From Neobacillus pocheonensis (GTDB taxonomy: Bacteria; Bacillota; Bacilli; Bacillales; Cytobacillaceae): a DNA stretch of 64,000 bases. The notes beneath the pieces were generated by a model. That model saw only the letters and a program-made list of their open reading frames with translations. It was not told where the DNA came from and did no database searches. Positions within the stretch are counted from its first letter, which is position 1; each line of letters begins with the position of its first letter. A program made the translations under genes and the position numbers. Below, piece by piece: positions 56,972-64,000 of this stretch. The stretch covers positions 2,170,001-2,234,000 of the forward strand of contig JAMQCR010000001.1 of NCBI GenBank assembly GCA_023702235.1, in the 5' to 3' direction.

Positions 56972-57455
56972 AGTTTTAATATGAATTAGGGGCTTTTTTT
57001 GATTAAGCTTGAATTTTAGACCCTTCCAATTATTTGAAAGGGCTTCTTGGAGCTTTATCATCCTTTTTACATTTACCACAAATGCAGTTAGAAATGCTTG
57101 TATTCGCATGCCAAATTGACCACGGTATTTTGCCCTGGTCATTCAATGTGCGTTCTTTAATTCAGCATTTTTGTGCTCAATATTGCATCGGATACCTTTT
57201 CTTTGAAGATATTCATCAGATTCTAGAAAGTCCATCTGTAGTTTATTCTCTTCTGATTTAATGCTGCTAGAATACGTTTTTTCTTTTGTATTGTTATAAC
57301 AACCTTCCCTTAAAGGGCAATTTTGGGAGAGGTTTGTATCAAAGTAAAAGGTAAGGCATGGATTTTTACTTGTGCCTGTTCTTCCATTTTAGCTTTCCTT
57401 TTACTTGGATACCCTACAGGGCATATAACCTCTTCATTTTCCATGTCATTCTGGA
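56963..57455 (-). mobile_element. IS1182-family transposase, C-terminal fragment with lesions
   Basis: Readable parts are MENEEVICPVGYPSKRKA, SQNCPLREGCYNNTKEK, YLQRKGIRCNIEHKNAELKN and FGMRIQAFLTAFVVNVKRMI, the Cys motif and final Glu region of IS1182. A frame change near 57340 and an in-frame TGA (after NAH) interrupt it. It is not the missing half of the 54336-55199 fragment in simple order, so at least two copies existed. Confidence 0.7.
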
Positions 57456-57588
57456 ACAATTCCTTTCTATAAAATTGCCTACATCGATGCGATCATTAAA
57501 GCCATCATAGGTTTTATTATGTTCTTTTCAAAGAATCCACTACATTTAGATAAAACGAGTGGTGAAATACAAATGTAAATTTACGAAA

Positions 57589-57620
57589 AAATGGCTTGGA
57601 ATTTCTCCAAGCCATTTTTC
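57589..57620. terminator. Terminator
   Basis: AATGGCTTGGA and TCCAAGCCATT form an 11-bp perfect stem followed by TTTC. On the plus strand just upstream a short frame (IIKAIIGFIMFFSKNPL, stop at 57578) may be the tail of a lost membrane protein. Confidence 0.75.
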
Positions 57621-57711
57621 ATTATAATCTCGAATCAATAGAATAATTTAATTTTTGTAAACCAATAACCCAACTATTCCACACCTACTGCCTTTTACTT
57701 CAACCCATAAT

Positions 57712-58563
57712 TTACCGAAGAAAGTTCTCTATGATAGAAATTTGTTCTTCTGTATTTAAAGCTGGTGCATGCCCTAGTTTTGGAATCGTTACCATTTGAC
57801 AATTTGGTTTTTGCATCATTTTCACCGCTACATCTTGGGGCAATACGTCTGATATTTCCCCTCGAATCAGTAATGTTTTAGATTGAATGGCTTCCCAATG
57901 GTTCCATAAGTTTAAATCACTCGTGTGTTGGAATTGCAAAGCAATGTTCGGGTCATAATCAGGACTAATCCCACCCTCATCTCTTCGTCTGCAAGAATTT
58001 TGGGTAAAATCAATCCATTCCTGCTCATTAGAAAGACCAAATGTGGCATATATGGTCTTATAATATGTCTTTAATTCAGTAAAAGTTTCGAATTGTGGAG
58101 GAGTTCCTACATAACTTATTATTCTTTTAATGCCTTCAATATCTTGAACAGCATTTTCAGAAGCACCGGCTCCAATATCATTTAAAATTAAGTGGGTAAT
58201 GCGATTTTGGTGAAGTGGTGTTCCAGCAATATGCATCCCAATGGCTCCTCCCATTGAGGTTCCAACCCAACGGACTTGCTCAATTCCTAAATGGTCTAAT
58301 AATCCAATCGCTAGGTTACTGTAAATTTCAAAACAATAATCCTTTTCAGGGGAAGTACTCCATTGGCTCCATCCTCGCCCAATCGTATCAGGACAAAGAA
58401 TATGATATTCATTGGCCAAACGGCGAGCCAAAATATCAAAGTCTCGTCCGTTCCGAGTTAAGCCGTGCCAACAAACCACAGTTGGTTTCTGTGAATCTCC
58501 CCATTCAGTAAAATGAACTTCCATTCCATTAATTGCTTCAAATCTAGATTTAGGAGATAGCAT
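57712..58563 (-). CDS. Alpha/beta-fold hydrolase
   Basis: The 283-residue protein has its nucleophile Ser103 in RWVGTSMGGAIGM, acid Asp239 in RGEISDVLPQDV and base His265 in PKLGHAPALN. The oxyanion loop is VVCWHGLTRNGRDFD. This group includes esterases and C-C hydrolases with a ligand preference I cannot infer. It is cytosolic with no signal peptide. A plausible SD precedes the start. Intact and monocistronic. Confidence 0.9.
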   Translation of the reverse strand: MLSPKSRFEAINGMEVHFTEWGDSQKPTVVCWHGLTRNGRDFDILARRLANEYHILCPDTIGRGWSQWSTSPEKDYCFEIYSNLAIGLLDHLGIEQVRWVGTSMGGAIGMHIAGTPLHQNRITHLILNDIGAGASENAVQDIEGIKRIISYVGTPPQFETFTELKTYYKTIYATFGLSNEQEWIDFTQNSCRRRDEGGISPDYDPNIALQFQHTSDLNLWNHWEAIQSKTLLIRGEISDVLPQDVAVKMMQKPNCQMVTIPKLGHAPALNTEEQISIIENFLR

Positions 58564-59081
58564 AAAACAACCCCTTTCTTTTATAAATTTCTGTTTATTA
58601 TATATTCGCTATACGGGAAAGTATCCCTTCTTCAATTAAACCTTTTCCCCAAACGAACGCTTTTTTATCTCCTCCTTTTCTATATAAGTCTACTTACCTA
58701 TTTTTTTAAAAAAATATATATCAAAGGTATAAAAAGTATTAAGAAATTAATATAAATAGAGTATTACAGGATAAAACGGTCCAACCTAGTTCGGCATATT
58801 TGCTGTTCTAAAGGAACATTCGTATAAACTTCAACATTAGAAAATGTCAATTCAACCACATTTAAAAAGACAAATGTGCAAAACGTGGAAAAGAATTTAG
58901 GTGGATTTTATTTCATTAAGCGTTGCGTTTGGATTTAATAAATTTTGTGAATAATAAGGATAAAGTTTTCGAAAAAATTTAAAAACCACAATAGATTTCT
59001 AATCCTATTGTGGTTTTTAGTCTACACTCAGAAAATGAGTTTTTATAAAAGAATAATTGACAAAATGGTTAGGAGGTTTTA
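58564..59081. other. Intergenic region with a terminator
   Basis: No gene seen. AAAAACCACAATAG (58981-58994) and CTATTGTGGTTTTT (59005-59018) form a strong hairpin. The remainder is AT-rich. Confidence 0.6.
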
Positions 59082-59084
59082 TTG

Positions 59085-59564
59085 GTGTCTTTAAGTCAAG
59101 TTCTACAAAAACACATTATTTATCACCAATATAAAAATTGGTATGTGCTGGATGATGAATTTTATTGGGACATTAAAACTTTATCTAATACTATTTTTAA
59201 ATATTTAGGCTCAAATTTTACTATTCCTGTTATTTTTTGTTCTATTTGTCAAGCGAATAAAATCATTAGTGACTTAGGGGATGAAGAAGATGAATATTTA
59301 CGATTCGCATCAGGCATTTATTGCAGAGAATTAGAGATTATCTTTATTTTCACCTTCAGTGAATATATCCCATTAATTGAGACTCTTTTTCATGAATTTC
59401 GCCATGTTATGCAAGACTTGAATCCTGAATTTAGACATCATTTCGAATCTGATAAAAAATTACCTTATCAAGAACGAATTACCGAAATGGATGCCTTTCA
59501 ATTTGCAAAAGAAAAAACAAATGAATATCTAACATATGATTTTTATAAAAAAGTTGATTTATGA
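59085..59564 (+). CDS. HExxH-containing hypothetical protein
   Basis: GTG at 59085 lies 8 bp behind AGGAGG; a TTG at 59082 is also possible. The 159-residue protein has LIETLFHEFRHVMQDLNPEF, a zinc-metallopeptidase HExxH motif, and a downstream ERITEMDAFQFAKEK glutamate that could be the third ligand. The layout resembles phage-type or ImmA-like small gluzincins but is not a clear match. Cytosolic. Function unknown. Confidence 0.75.
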   Translation: MSLSQVLQKHIIYHQYKNWYVLDDEFYWDIKTLSNTIFKYLGSNFTIPVIFCSICQANKIISDLGDEEDEYLRFASGIYCRELEIIFIFTFSEYIPLIETLFHEFRHVMQDLNPEFRHHFESDKKLPYQERITEMDAFQFAKEKTNEYLTYDFYKKVDL

Positions 59565-59678
59565 TCAGTTCAAAAAAGGTACCATTCCACTTATGGGGGA
59601 TTATCCCTTTCTTCTCGTTGCACCTAGTATCAGATAATTCGCCTCTGCTTTACTTTTAAACTGATTCCTTCGTTCAGT

Positions 59679-59789
59679 CTATTTTTTCTTATTCTTTTGG
59701 TTAGCTGTTTTCGAATTATTGCTTTTGCTATTGCTATTCTTCGAGGCTGCAGAGTTTTGCTTTTTGTTGTTGTTTGATTTTTTTGCCAT
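59679..59789 (-). CDS. Very small Lys/Asn-rich basic protein, 36 residues
   Basis: ATG behind GGGAGGGTG. The product is MAKKSNNNKKQNSAASKNSN followed by SKSNNSKTANQKNKKK. The extreme Asn/Lys/Ser content resembles minor small acid-soluble spore proteins or nucleic-acid-binding peptides. The strong SD and clean frame favour a real gene. Confidence 0.6.
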   Translation of the reverse strand: MAKKSNNNKKQNSAASKNSNSKSNNSKTANQKNKKK

Positions 59790-59880
59790 ATTCATCACCC
59801 TCCCGTTAAATCGAATGTAGTGCACTTGAATCTAATATATAGTATTCATTGCTGGTAAAAATCTACAAAACAAGACATCA

Positions 59881-59911
59881 AAAAGGCGGCAATGAGCCGC
59901 CTTTTTTTGTA
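59881..59911 (+). terminator. Terminator
   Basis: AAAAGGCGGC, loop AATGA, GCCGCCTTTTTTT: a classic strong terminator. Confidence 0.85.
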
Positions 59912-59940
59912 TAGTGGGAAGGTTTTGTAAGAAAATAATA

Positions 59941-59969
59941 AAGGCAGATCTTTACGTAGATCCGCCTTG
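59941..59969 (-). terminator. Terminator of the azoreductase gene
   Basis: AAGGC(A)GATCT, loop TTACGT, AGATC(C)GCCTT, directly behind the azoreductase stop. Confidence 0.75.
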
Positions 59970-59985
59970 TAATGTTCCATTTAAA

Positions 59986-60621
59986 TTAAAATGAATTAGC
60001 TAATTCTTTTGCACGTGTGATTGCATTTTCTTTGATTTCCTGGGCTTTATCAGGCATTGCATTTTGACCTTCAACAAATAATCCTTCAAAAGAAGGAACA
60101 CCAAAGAAATTCATCATAATAGTTAAATAACGGTGACCCATTTCTATATCAGCTGCAGGTCCCTCCGAGTAAAAACCACCGCGAGCTTGAATGTGTAGCG
60201 CTTTTTTATCAGTTAACAGACCAATTGGTCCTTGTTCAGTGTATTTAAATGTCTTTCCTGCAACAGCCACAGAATCAAGATATGCTTTCATTACTGTAGG
60301 GAAGGAAAAATTCCATAAAGGTGTTACAAATACATATTTATCTGCAGCAGTGAATTGTTCACTTAATTCAGAAAGGCGACCAACTTTTGCTTTCTCTCCT
60401 GCAGTAAGTTCCTCGAAGCCTTTTCCCGATCGAAGTTTTCCCCAACCGCTCAAAACATCGGCATCAATTTGTGGAATATTTTCATTAAAAAGATCAATAT
60501 GCACAATTTCATCATTTTTATTCTTTTCTTGGTAAGTATCAATAAACGCTTTTCCAACAGCCATACCATATGATTGAGTTTCATTGAATGGGTTTGCTGT
60601 GATATACAAAACTTTTGCCAT
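59986..60621 (-). CDS. azoR: FMN-dependent NADH-azoreductase
   Basis: The 211-residue flavodoxin-fold enzyme reduces quinones and azo compounds with two electrons and protects against electrophiles. Motifs are [40 protein letters not shown] and [20 protein letters not shown]. The start is placed at 60621 (MAKVLYITA) because AAAGGTGG lies 9 bp upstream. It is divergent from a MarR gene; in B. subtilis, azoR genes are controlled by the MarR-type MhqR or the DUF24-type YodB. Intact. Confidence 0.93.
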   Translation of the reverse strand: MAKVLYITANPFNETQSYGMAVGKAFIDTYQEKNKNDEIVHIDLFNENIPQIDADVLSGWGKLRSGKGFEELTAGEKAKVGRLSELSEQFTAADKYVFVTPLWNFSFPTVMKAYLDSVAVAGKTFKYTEQGPIGLLTDKKALHIQARGGFYSEGPAADIEMGHRYLTIMMNFFGVPSFEGLFVEGQNAMPDKAQEIKENAITRAKELANSF

Positions 60622-60969
60622 TTTGTTTTTCCACCTTTTCATGTTAAATTTTTTAATAATTTAATATAAACTAAAAATATCTTAAACTAGTAACCACTTG
60701 GAACCATTGTGGTACGTTATAGGTGCTATTTGTTTCAACTTGCTGTTTATAATTGGCTATCTTCATGAATCACGTCATCTTCGGTTAACAAAATTTGAAG
60801 ATCGATGGTTATAATTTACGTTGATTTCCCCTCCTCTATATTTTTCTAAATCCTTTTAAGGTACAATGGTAATAGGGATTTAGAAATAAATATTACTGAG
60901 GTTACTCAATATACGTTTCCTCAATATGAGTTTATGTGATATTTTTTAAAGTGTCAAGGAGGATTTCTT
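60622..60969. other. Divergent regulatory region azoR/marR
   Basis: A 348-bp AT-rich gap with no gene. The repeated GAGGTTACTCAATATACG/CCTCAATATGAG stretch at about 60898-60930 may include operators for the neighbouring MarR protein, but symmetry is weak. Confidence 0.4.
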
Positions 60970-61442
60970 ATGACAAACCAATATTCTTCGAAAGCATCCG
61001 CTGTAGAGGTTATCCATGCCTTAATTAAAACTTCTCATAAAATTCAAAGAGAATATGAAGTACAAATTTGCAATCCCGATATGCCCTTTCAAATATCAGG
61101 ACCAAGACTTCGCGTTCTTCTTACCGTTTCCGAAGTGGGGAAAATACGAATGAGCGAGTTAGCTGCCAAATTAGGGGTTAAGGCCGAACAGTTACTGATT
61201 TTGTGGACGCACTTGAAAAGGATAAGCTCCTGGTTCGACTGCCTGATCCACTTGACCGACGTGCGACTTTGCTACAGCTGACAGATATGGCCCAAATGCA
61301 AATTAAAAAAGTACAATTGCTCGAGGAAGAAGCTGCAGAAATATTATTAAAGAATCTGACAGAGGAGCAGCGTGACCATCTTATTGAACTTCTATCCACA
61401 CTTACAAATTATAGTGAAGTTCAATGCCCATTAGATGAATGA
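60970..61442 (+). pseudogene. MarR-family regulator, frameshifted
   Basis: It starts MTNQYSSKASAVEVIHALIK behind AAGGAGG. The HTH MSELAAKLGVKA is cut near 61185 (AAGGCCGAACAG lacks one base). The next frame continues TVTDFVDALEKDKLLVRLPD and PLDRRATLLQLTDMAQMQIK to a normal C-terminus. Restoring one C would give GVKARTVTDFVDALEKD. It probably regulated the divergent azoreductase. Confidence 0.82.
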
Positions 61443-61469
61443 ATGGAAAAAACTAATATTTTAATTAGA

Positions 61470-61505
61470 AAAAGCAGGATAGGGTTACCTAGTCCTGCTT
61501 TTCTC
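61470..61505 (+). terminator. Terminator after the MarR gene
   Basis: AAAGCAGGA and TCCTGCTTTT around an AT-rich loop with an inner TAGG/CCTA pairing. Confidence 0.75.
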
Positions 61506-61561
61506 TTATTCATCCATTTACCACCAATATATGTACTAATTAAATCTTGTTCAGCGATTGA

Positions 61562-61654
61562 TTATTTCACAAGATAATATTTATCTCCATTCCAATAGGC
61601 AAATGTTTCGAAGTTTGTAAGGAAACCTGACACTTCCGATCTGCATTTGATCAA
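61562..61654 (-). CDS. Possible 30-residue peptide
   Basis: TTG start 8 bp behind AAGGAAGGGAG; product MIKCRSEVSGFLTNFETFAY followed by WNGDKYYLVK. The SD is excellent, but the frame is short and no relative is known to me. The remainder of the gap 61443-61946 has only the terminator and no other gene. Confidence 0.35.
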   Translation of the reverse strand: MIKCRSEVSGFLTNFETFAYWNGDKYYLVK

Positions 61655-61946
61655 CGCATTCACTCCCTTCCTTTAGTTAGTAAACCCAAGCATGTCGATT
61701 ACTTATTTCTATTTTAATACCGACAATCGCATTTATTAGTTTGTTTTTTGATTATAGGAAGAATACCCTTTCAATTCAATCATCTTGTGAGAAAGACTGA
61801 CGTGGTTTCGGAATATTCGGTGTGCTTCGTTGCTTTCGTTTTGGATAATCAAAAAGAGTACCCATAAAAAATGAATACTCTCTCCCAAGTGCAAAATTTT
61901 TCATCCAACCACAAGATGATGTCAGTCATGCTTTTGTGAACAATAC

Positions 61947-62888
61947 TTAATAGCCTTTTTTTACATCCACCTTATTATGAAGCGGCTTATTTTCTTCAAT
62001 ATTTTTCAATGTTTCCAGAAAACAAGCAGCACCCTCATTAGGAGTTGTCACTGCTGAAATATGGGGTGTGATTTGTACTCTGGGATGATCCCATAATCGG
62101 TTCTCCAATGGAAGTGGCTCTTGTGAAAATACATCAAGGACGGCAAATCTAACATGGTTTTGCTCTAACGCATGCAGCAATGCTCCCACATCAAGTGATG
62201 CACCTCTCCCTACATTCATAAAACCTGCACCAGATAAATGTCTAAAGATCTTCTCATTAAATAAATGGGCTGTTTGTTCCGTTAACGGCAAAGTATTGAT
62301 GAGATAATTCATTTCGCTTAATCGTGAATAATGGGAGTCAATTGGCAAAACCTCTTTAAAATAATCTTTTTCCTTCCCGCTTAAGGAGACGCCGTATACA
62401 TCTACTCCTAGTCCAGAAAGAATTTTAGCGGTTGTTTGACCAATCTCTCCAGTTCCATATATCATGACTTTTTGTTCATTTAATAATTTTGGGGTCATCG
62501 GCTGCCAGTTTTTGTGTCGCTTAAAATCTTGGAATTGGTCATGAAACTGTAAATCTTTCAGAATGTAACTCAAGCAATACTCGGCAATTCTTTGCCCAAA
62601 AGAACAAATCGTTCTTGTTAGTAAAACATCCTGATTCCATTCCTTCTTAAATAAAAAACGGTCAACGCCAGCACCAAGGGAGTGCACCCATTTTATAGAA
62701 CTATAATCATAATCTGATTTTAAATTAAACGAAACTAAAGCATCAGCCCATCCTAAATCAGTTTGTGTCATCTTGCTTTCAGGTAAAAACTGGAAATCAT
62801 TCTGGAATTCTTCCTTTTTTATTAACTGTTGGAGTTCTTTATACATAGGGCTAACCACTAGGATATTCGTTATCTTCATTTTCTTCAC
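61947..62888 (-). CDS. D-isomer-specific 2-hydroxyacid dehydrogenase
   Basis: The 313-residue NAD-dependent enzyme has the dinucleotide loop VMIYGTGEIGQTTAKILSGL. The catalytic set comprises Arg in MNVGRGASLDVGALLHALEQ, Glu in FSQEPLPLEN and His in ITPHISAVTT. It belongs to the GhrA/SerA-like group and may reduce glyoxylate or hydroxypyruvate. It begins 6 bp after the upstream kinase gene, suggesting one transcript, though a functional link is not obvious. Intact. Confidence 0.92.
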   Translation of the reverse strand: MKKMKITNILVVSPMYKELQQLIKKEEFQNDFQFLPESKMTQTDLGWADALVSFNLKSDYDYSSIKWVHSLGAGVDRFLFKKEWNQDVLLTRTICSFGQRIAEYCLSYILKDLQFHDQFQDFKRHKNWQPMTPKLLNEQKVMIYGTGEIGQTTAKILSGLGVDVYGVSLSGKEKDYFKEVLPIDSHYSRLSEMNYLINTLPLTEQTAHLFNEKIFRHLSGAGFMNVGRGASLDVGALLHALEQNHVRFAVLDVFSQEPLPLENRLWDHPRVQITPHISAVTTPNEGAACFLETLKNIEENKPLHNKVDVKKGY

Positions 62889-62894
62889 CTGACC

Positions 62895-64000
62895 TTAAAA
62901 TTCAGTTTTCAACTGAATTCCACGCTTGACATGCTCTTGAATATAAGCTGGTAGTGTTACTGTAATCGTCGTTCCTTCATTTTGAACACTATCGATTTCC
63001 AATTTCCCATTCATGGTTTGGATAGTCTTCACCACAACCATTGAACCTAATCCAGTTCCTTTTTCTTTACTACTATAATAAGGCTCACCAAAACGGTTAA
63101 TTTGTGCTTTGCTCATACCAACACCGTTATCAGTTATTTTAATCGTTATATTATTTTTCTCTACAAATGAAATGACATGCAGGTCACCCCCATGTGGCAT
63201 TGCCTCTATCCCATTTTTCATTAAGTTTAAAAAGCCTTGCCGGAAATGATTTATATTTCCAAGGACTGTTCCCGGTAAAAGCTGATCCGTTATCTTCACC
63301 GAATTCATGTTTGCTAATGGCTTTATAATTTCAATGACGCTTCGAATTTCGCGTTCGATTAAAATCGTTTCGACTTTTTCCGTTGCTGGCTTTGCAAATG
63401 CTAAATAATCACTAATAATAGACTCTGCTTGATTAAGTTCTCTCACCACATGTTGAATGTATTGTTCTTTCACTTCTTGTGATAGGTCAGGCGCTTTTAA
63501 CAATTCAACAAACCCTTTTACAACGGTTAATGGATTTCGTACTTCGTGTGATATACTTGCCGCCAGTTGACTGACGACCTCCATTTTTTCAAACTTTACC
63601 ATTCTTGATCTTATATGTATGGCGTCTTTTAATAATTCAATAATATATACTGTGAAAAACATGACAACAGGTGGAAGCAGAAGAAAATAAAATATGTAAG
63701 CCTCCGTCACGACAAAAACAGTAGATATATTCACAGCAAGCCATGTTGTCACAATATCAAGAAAAATAGTCAGCAGAACGGAGGTTATTAGCCTATTCTT
63801 TTTATTCAACTTTTTAAACCTTGTTGAAAAAAGTGCTGTTGCAATAAAGATTACGAAGTAAACAATCAAAGTTAAGAAATTAAATCCATAAAAAGCCATT
63901 CGGCAGGCGAGTAGAATCATCAGCAAAGCAGCCCCGACAGGCCAGCCGCCATAAAGTGTCCCAATAATAAGAGGAATTTGCCTCAAGTCATGGATACAAT
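62895..64000 (-). CDS. 5TM-LYT-type sensor histidine kinase, sporulation-kinase-like (partial)
   Basis: The frame is open through the right edge, so the start lies beyond it. The visible part begins HDLRQIPLIIGTLYGGWP, the LytS/YhcK-type 5TM receptor motif, and has about five helices. HisKA follows with VSQLAASISHEVRNPLTVVK, then HATPase with LMKNGIEAMPHGGDLHVIS and KEKGTGLGSMVVVKTI. The layout is that of KinB-like kinases that feed the Spo0 phosphorelay in bacilli. The inferred role is control of sporulation; no partner regulator is adjacent. Confidence 0.87.
   Translation of the reverse strand, partial: CIHDLRQIPLIIGTLYGGWPVGAALLMILLACRMAFYGFNFLTLIVYFVIFIATALFSTRFKKLNKKNRLITSVLLTIFLDIVTTWLAVNISTVFVVTEAYIFYFLLLPPVVMFFTVYIIELLKDAIHIRSRMVKFEKMEVVSQLAASISHEVRNPLTVVKGFVELLKAPDLSQEVKEQYIQHVVRELNQAESIISDYLAFAKPATEKVETILIEREIRSVIEIIKPLANMNSVKITDQLLPGTVLGNINHFRQGFLNLMKNGIEAMPHGGDLHVISFVEKNNITIKITDNGVGMSKAQINRFGEPYYSSKEKGTGLGSMVVVKTIQTMNGKLEIDSVQNEGTTITVTLPAYIQEHVKRGIQLKTEF

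Noticed and set aside
61178..61399. Minus-strand frame opposite the MarR gene
   Set aside because: It is antisense to clear MarR coding sequence and has a low-complexity Ser-rich translation.
1..64000. Search for tRNA, rRNA, prophage and defence-system genes
   Set aside because: No cloverleaf with a GTTCGAATC-type T-loop, no rRNA motif, no phage structural genes and no nuclease or retron set were recognised in the window.

Overview
The window looks like chromosomal DNA of a low-GC, endospore-forming member of the Bacillaceae. Supporting evidence is the AT-rich sequence, strong AGGAGG-type ribosome binding sites, and spore genes: an ExsC-like exosporium protein, a CotD-like coat protein, a Spo0E-family phosphatase and a pair of coat-like small proteins. 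Bacillus-type genes such as paiB, mqo, nupC/cdd/deoC, sip, an LCP protein and a vmlR homologue also support this. I cannot name the species. No rRNA, tRNA or CRISPR array was seen.

Layout. 0-16 kb: small regulators (PaiB, MarR, AraC), a cupin, an exosporium protein, signal peptidase I, an LCP cell-wall protein and malate:quinone oxidoreductase, mixed with many broken genes. 16-21 kb: a divergent EamA exporter/AraC regulator pair and a CPA1 Na+/H+ antiporter split by a poly-A frameshift. 20.7-27.3 kb: a four-gene sensory operon made of a hybrid GAF histidine kinase, a CheR-type methyltransferase, a REC-PAS-PAS histidine kinase and a membrane-anchored sugar-binding-type protein. 28-37 kb: HAD phosphatase, two flavin-dependent LLM oxidoreductases, threonine aldolase, a Spo0E-like protein, a lipoprotein and an internally deleted vmlR-type ABC-F gene that still has a complete attenuator leader. 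37-46 kb: an RMD1/DUF155 protein, a VOC protein, an AmiS/UreI channel, the deoC-cdd-nupC nucleoside operon with a cre site, and a CotD-like gene. 46-58 kb: a graveyard of IS110, IS4, IS6, IS1182 and ATPase-bearing transposon fragments around an ArsB-like permease, a truncated kinase, a subtilase and a coat-like gene pair. 58-64 kb: a hydrolase, an HExxH protein, azoreductase with a divergent MarR regulator, a D-2-hydroxyacid dehydrogenase and a partial 5TM-type sporulation-kinase-like gene.

The most striking global property is the density of interrupted genes. About twenty reading frames carry single-base indels, mostly one base missing from a homopolymer, and several carry in-frame stops or are truncated. 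This may be real decay, residual sequencing error, or both. Other notable items are the vmlR leader (a readable four-segment attenuator), a 52-bp tandem array with alternating unit types, a dispersed TGCTTCGTTAG-type intergenic repeat family, and small genes easily missed by ORF callers.
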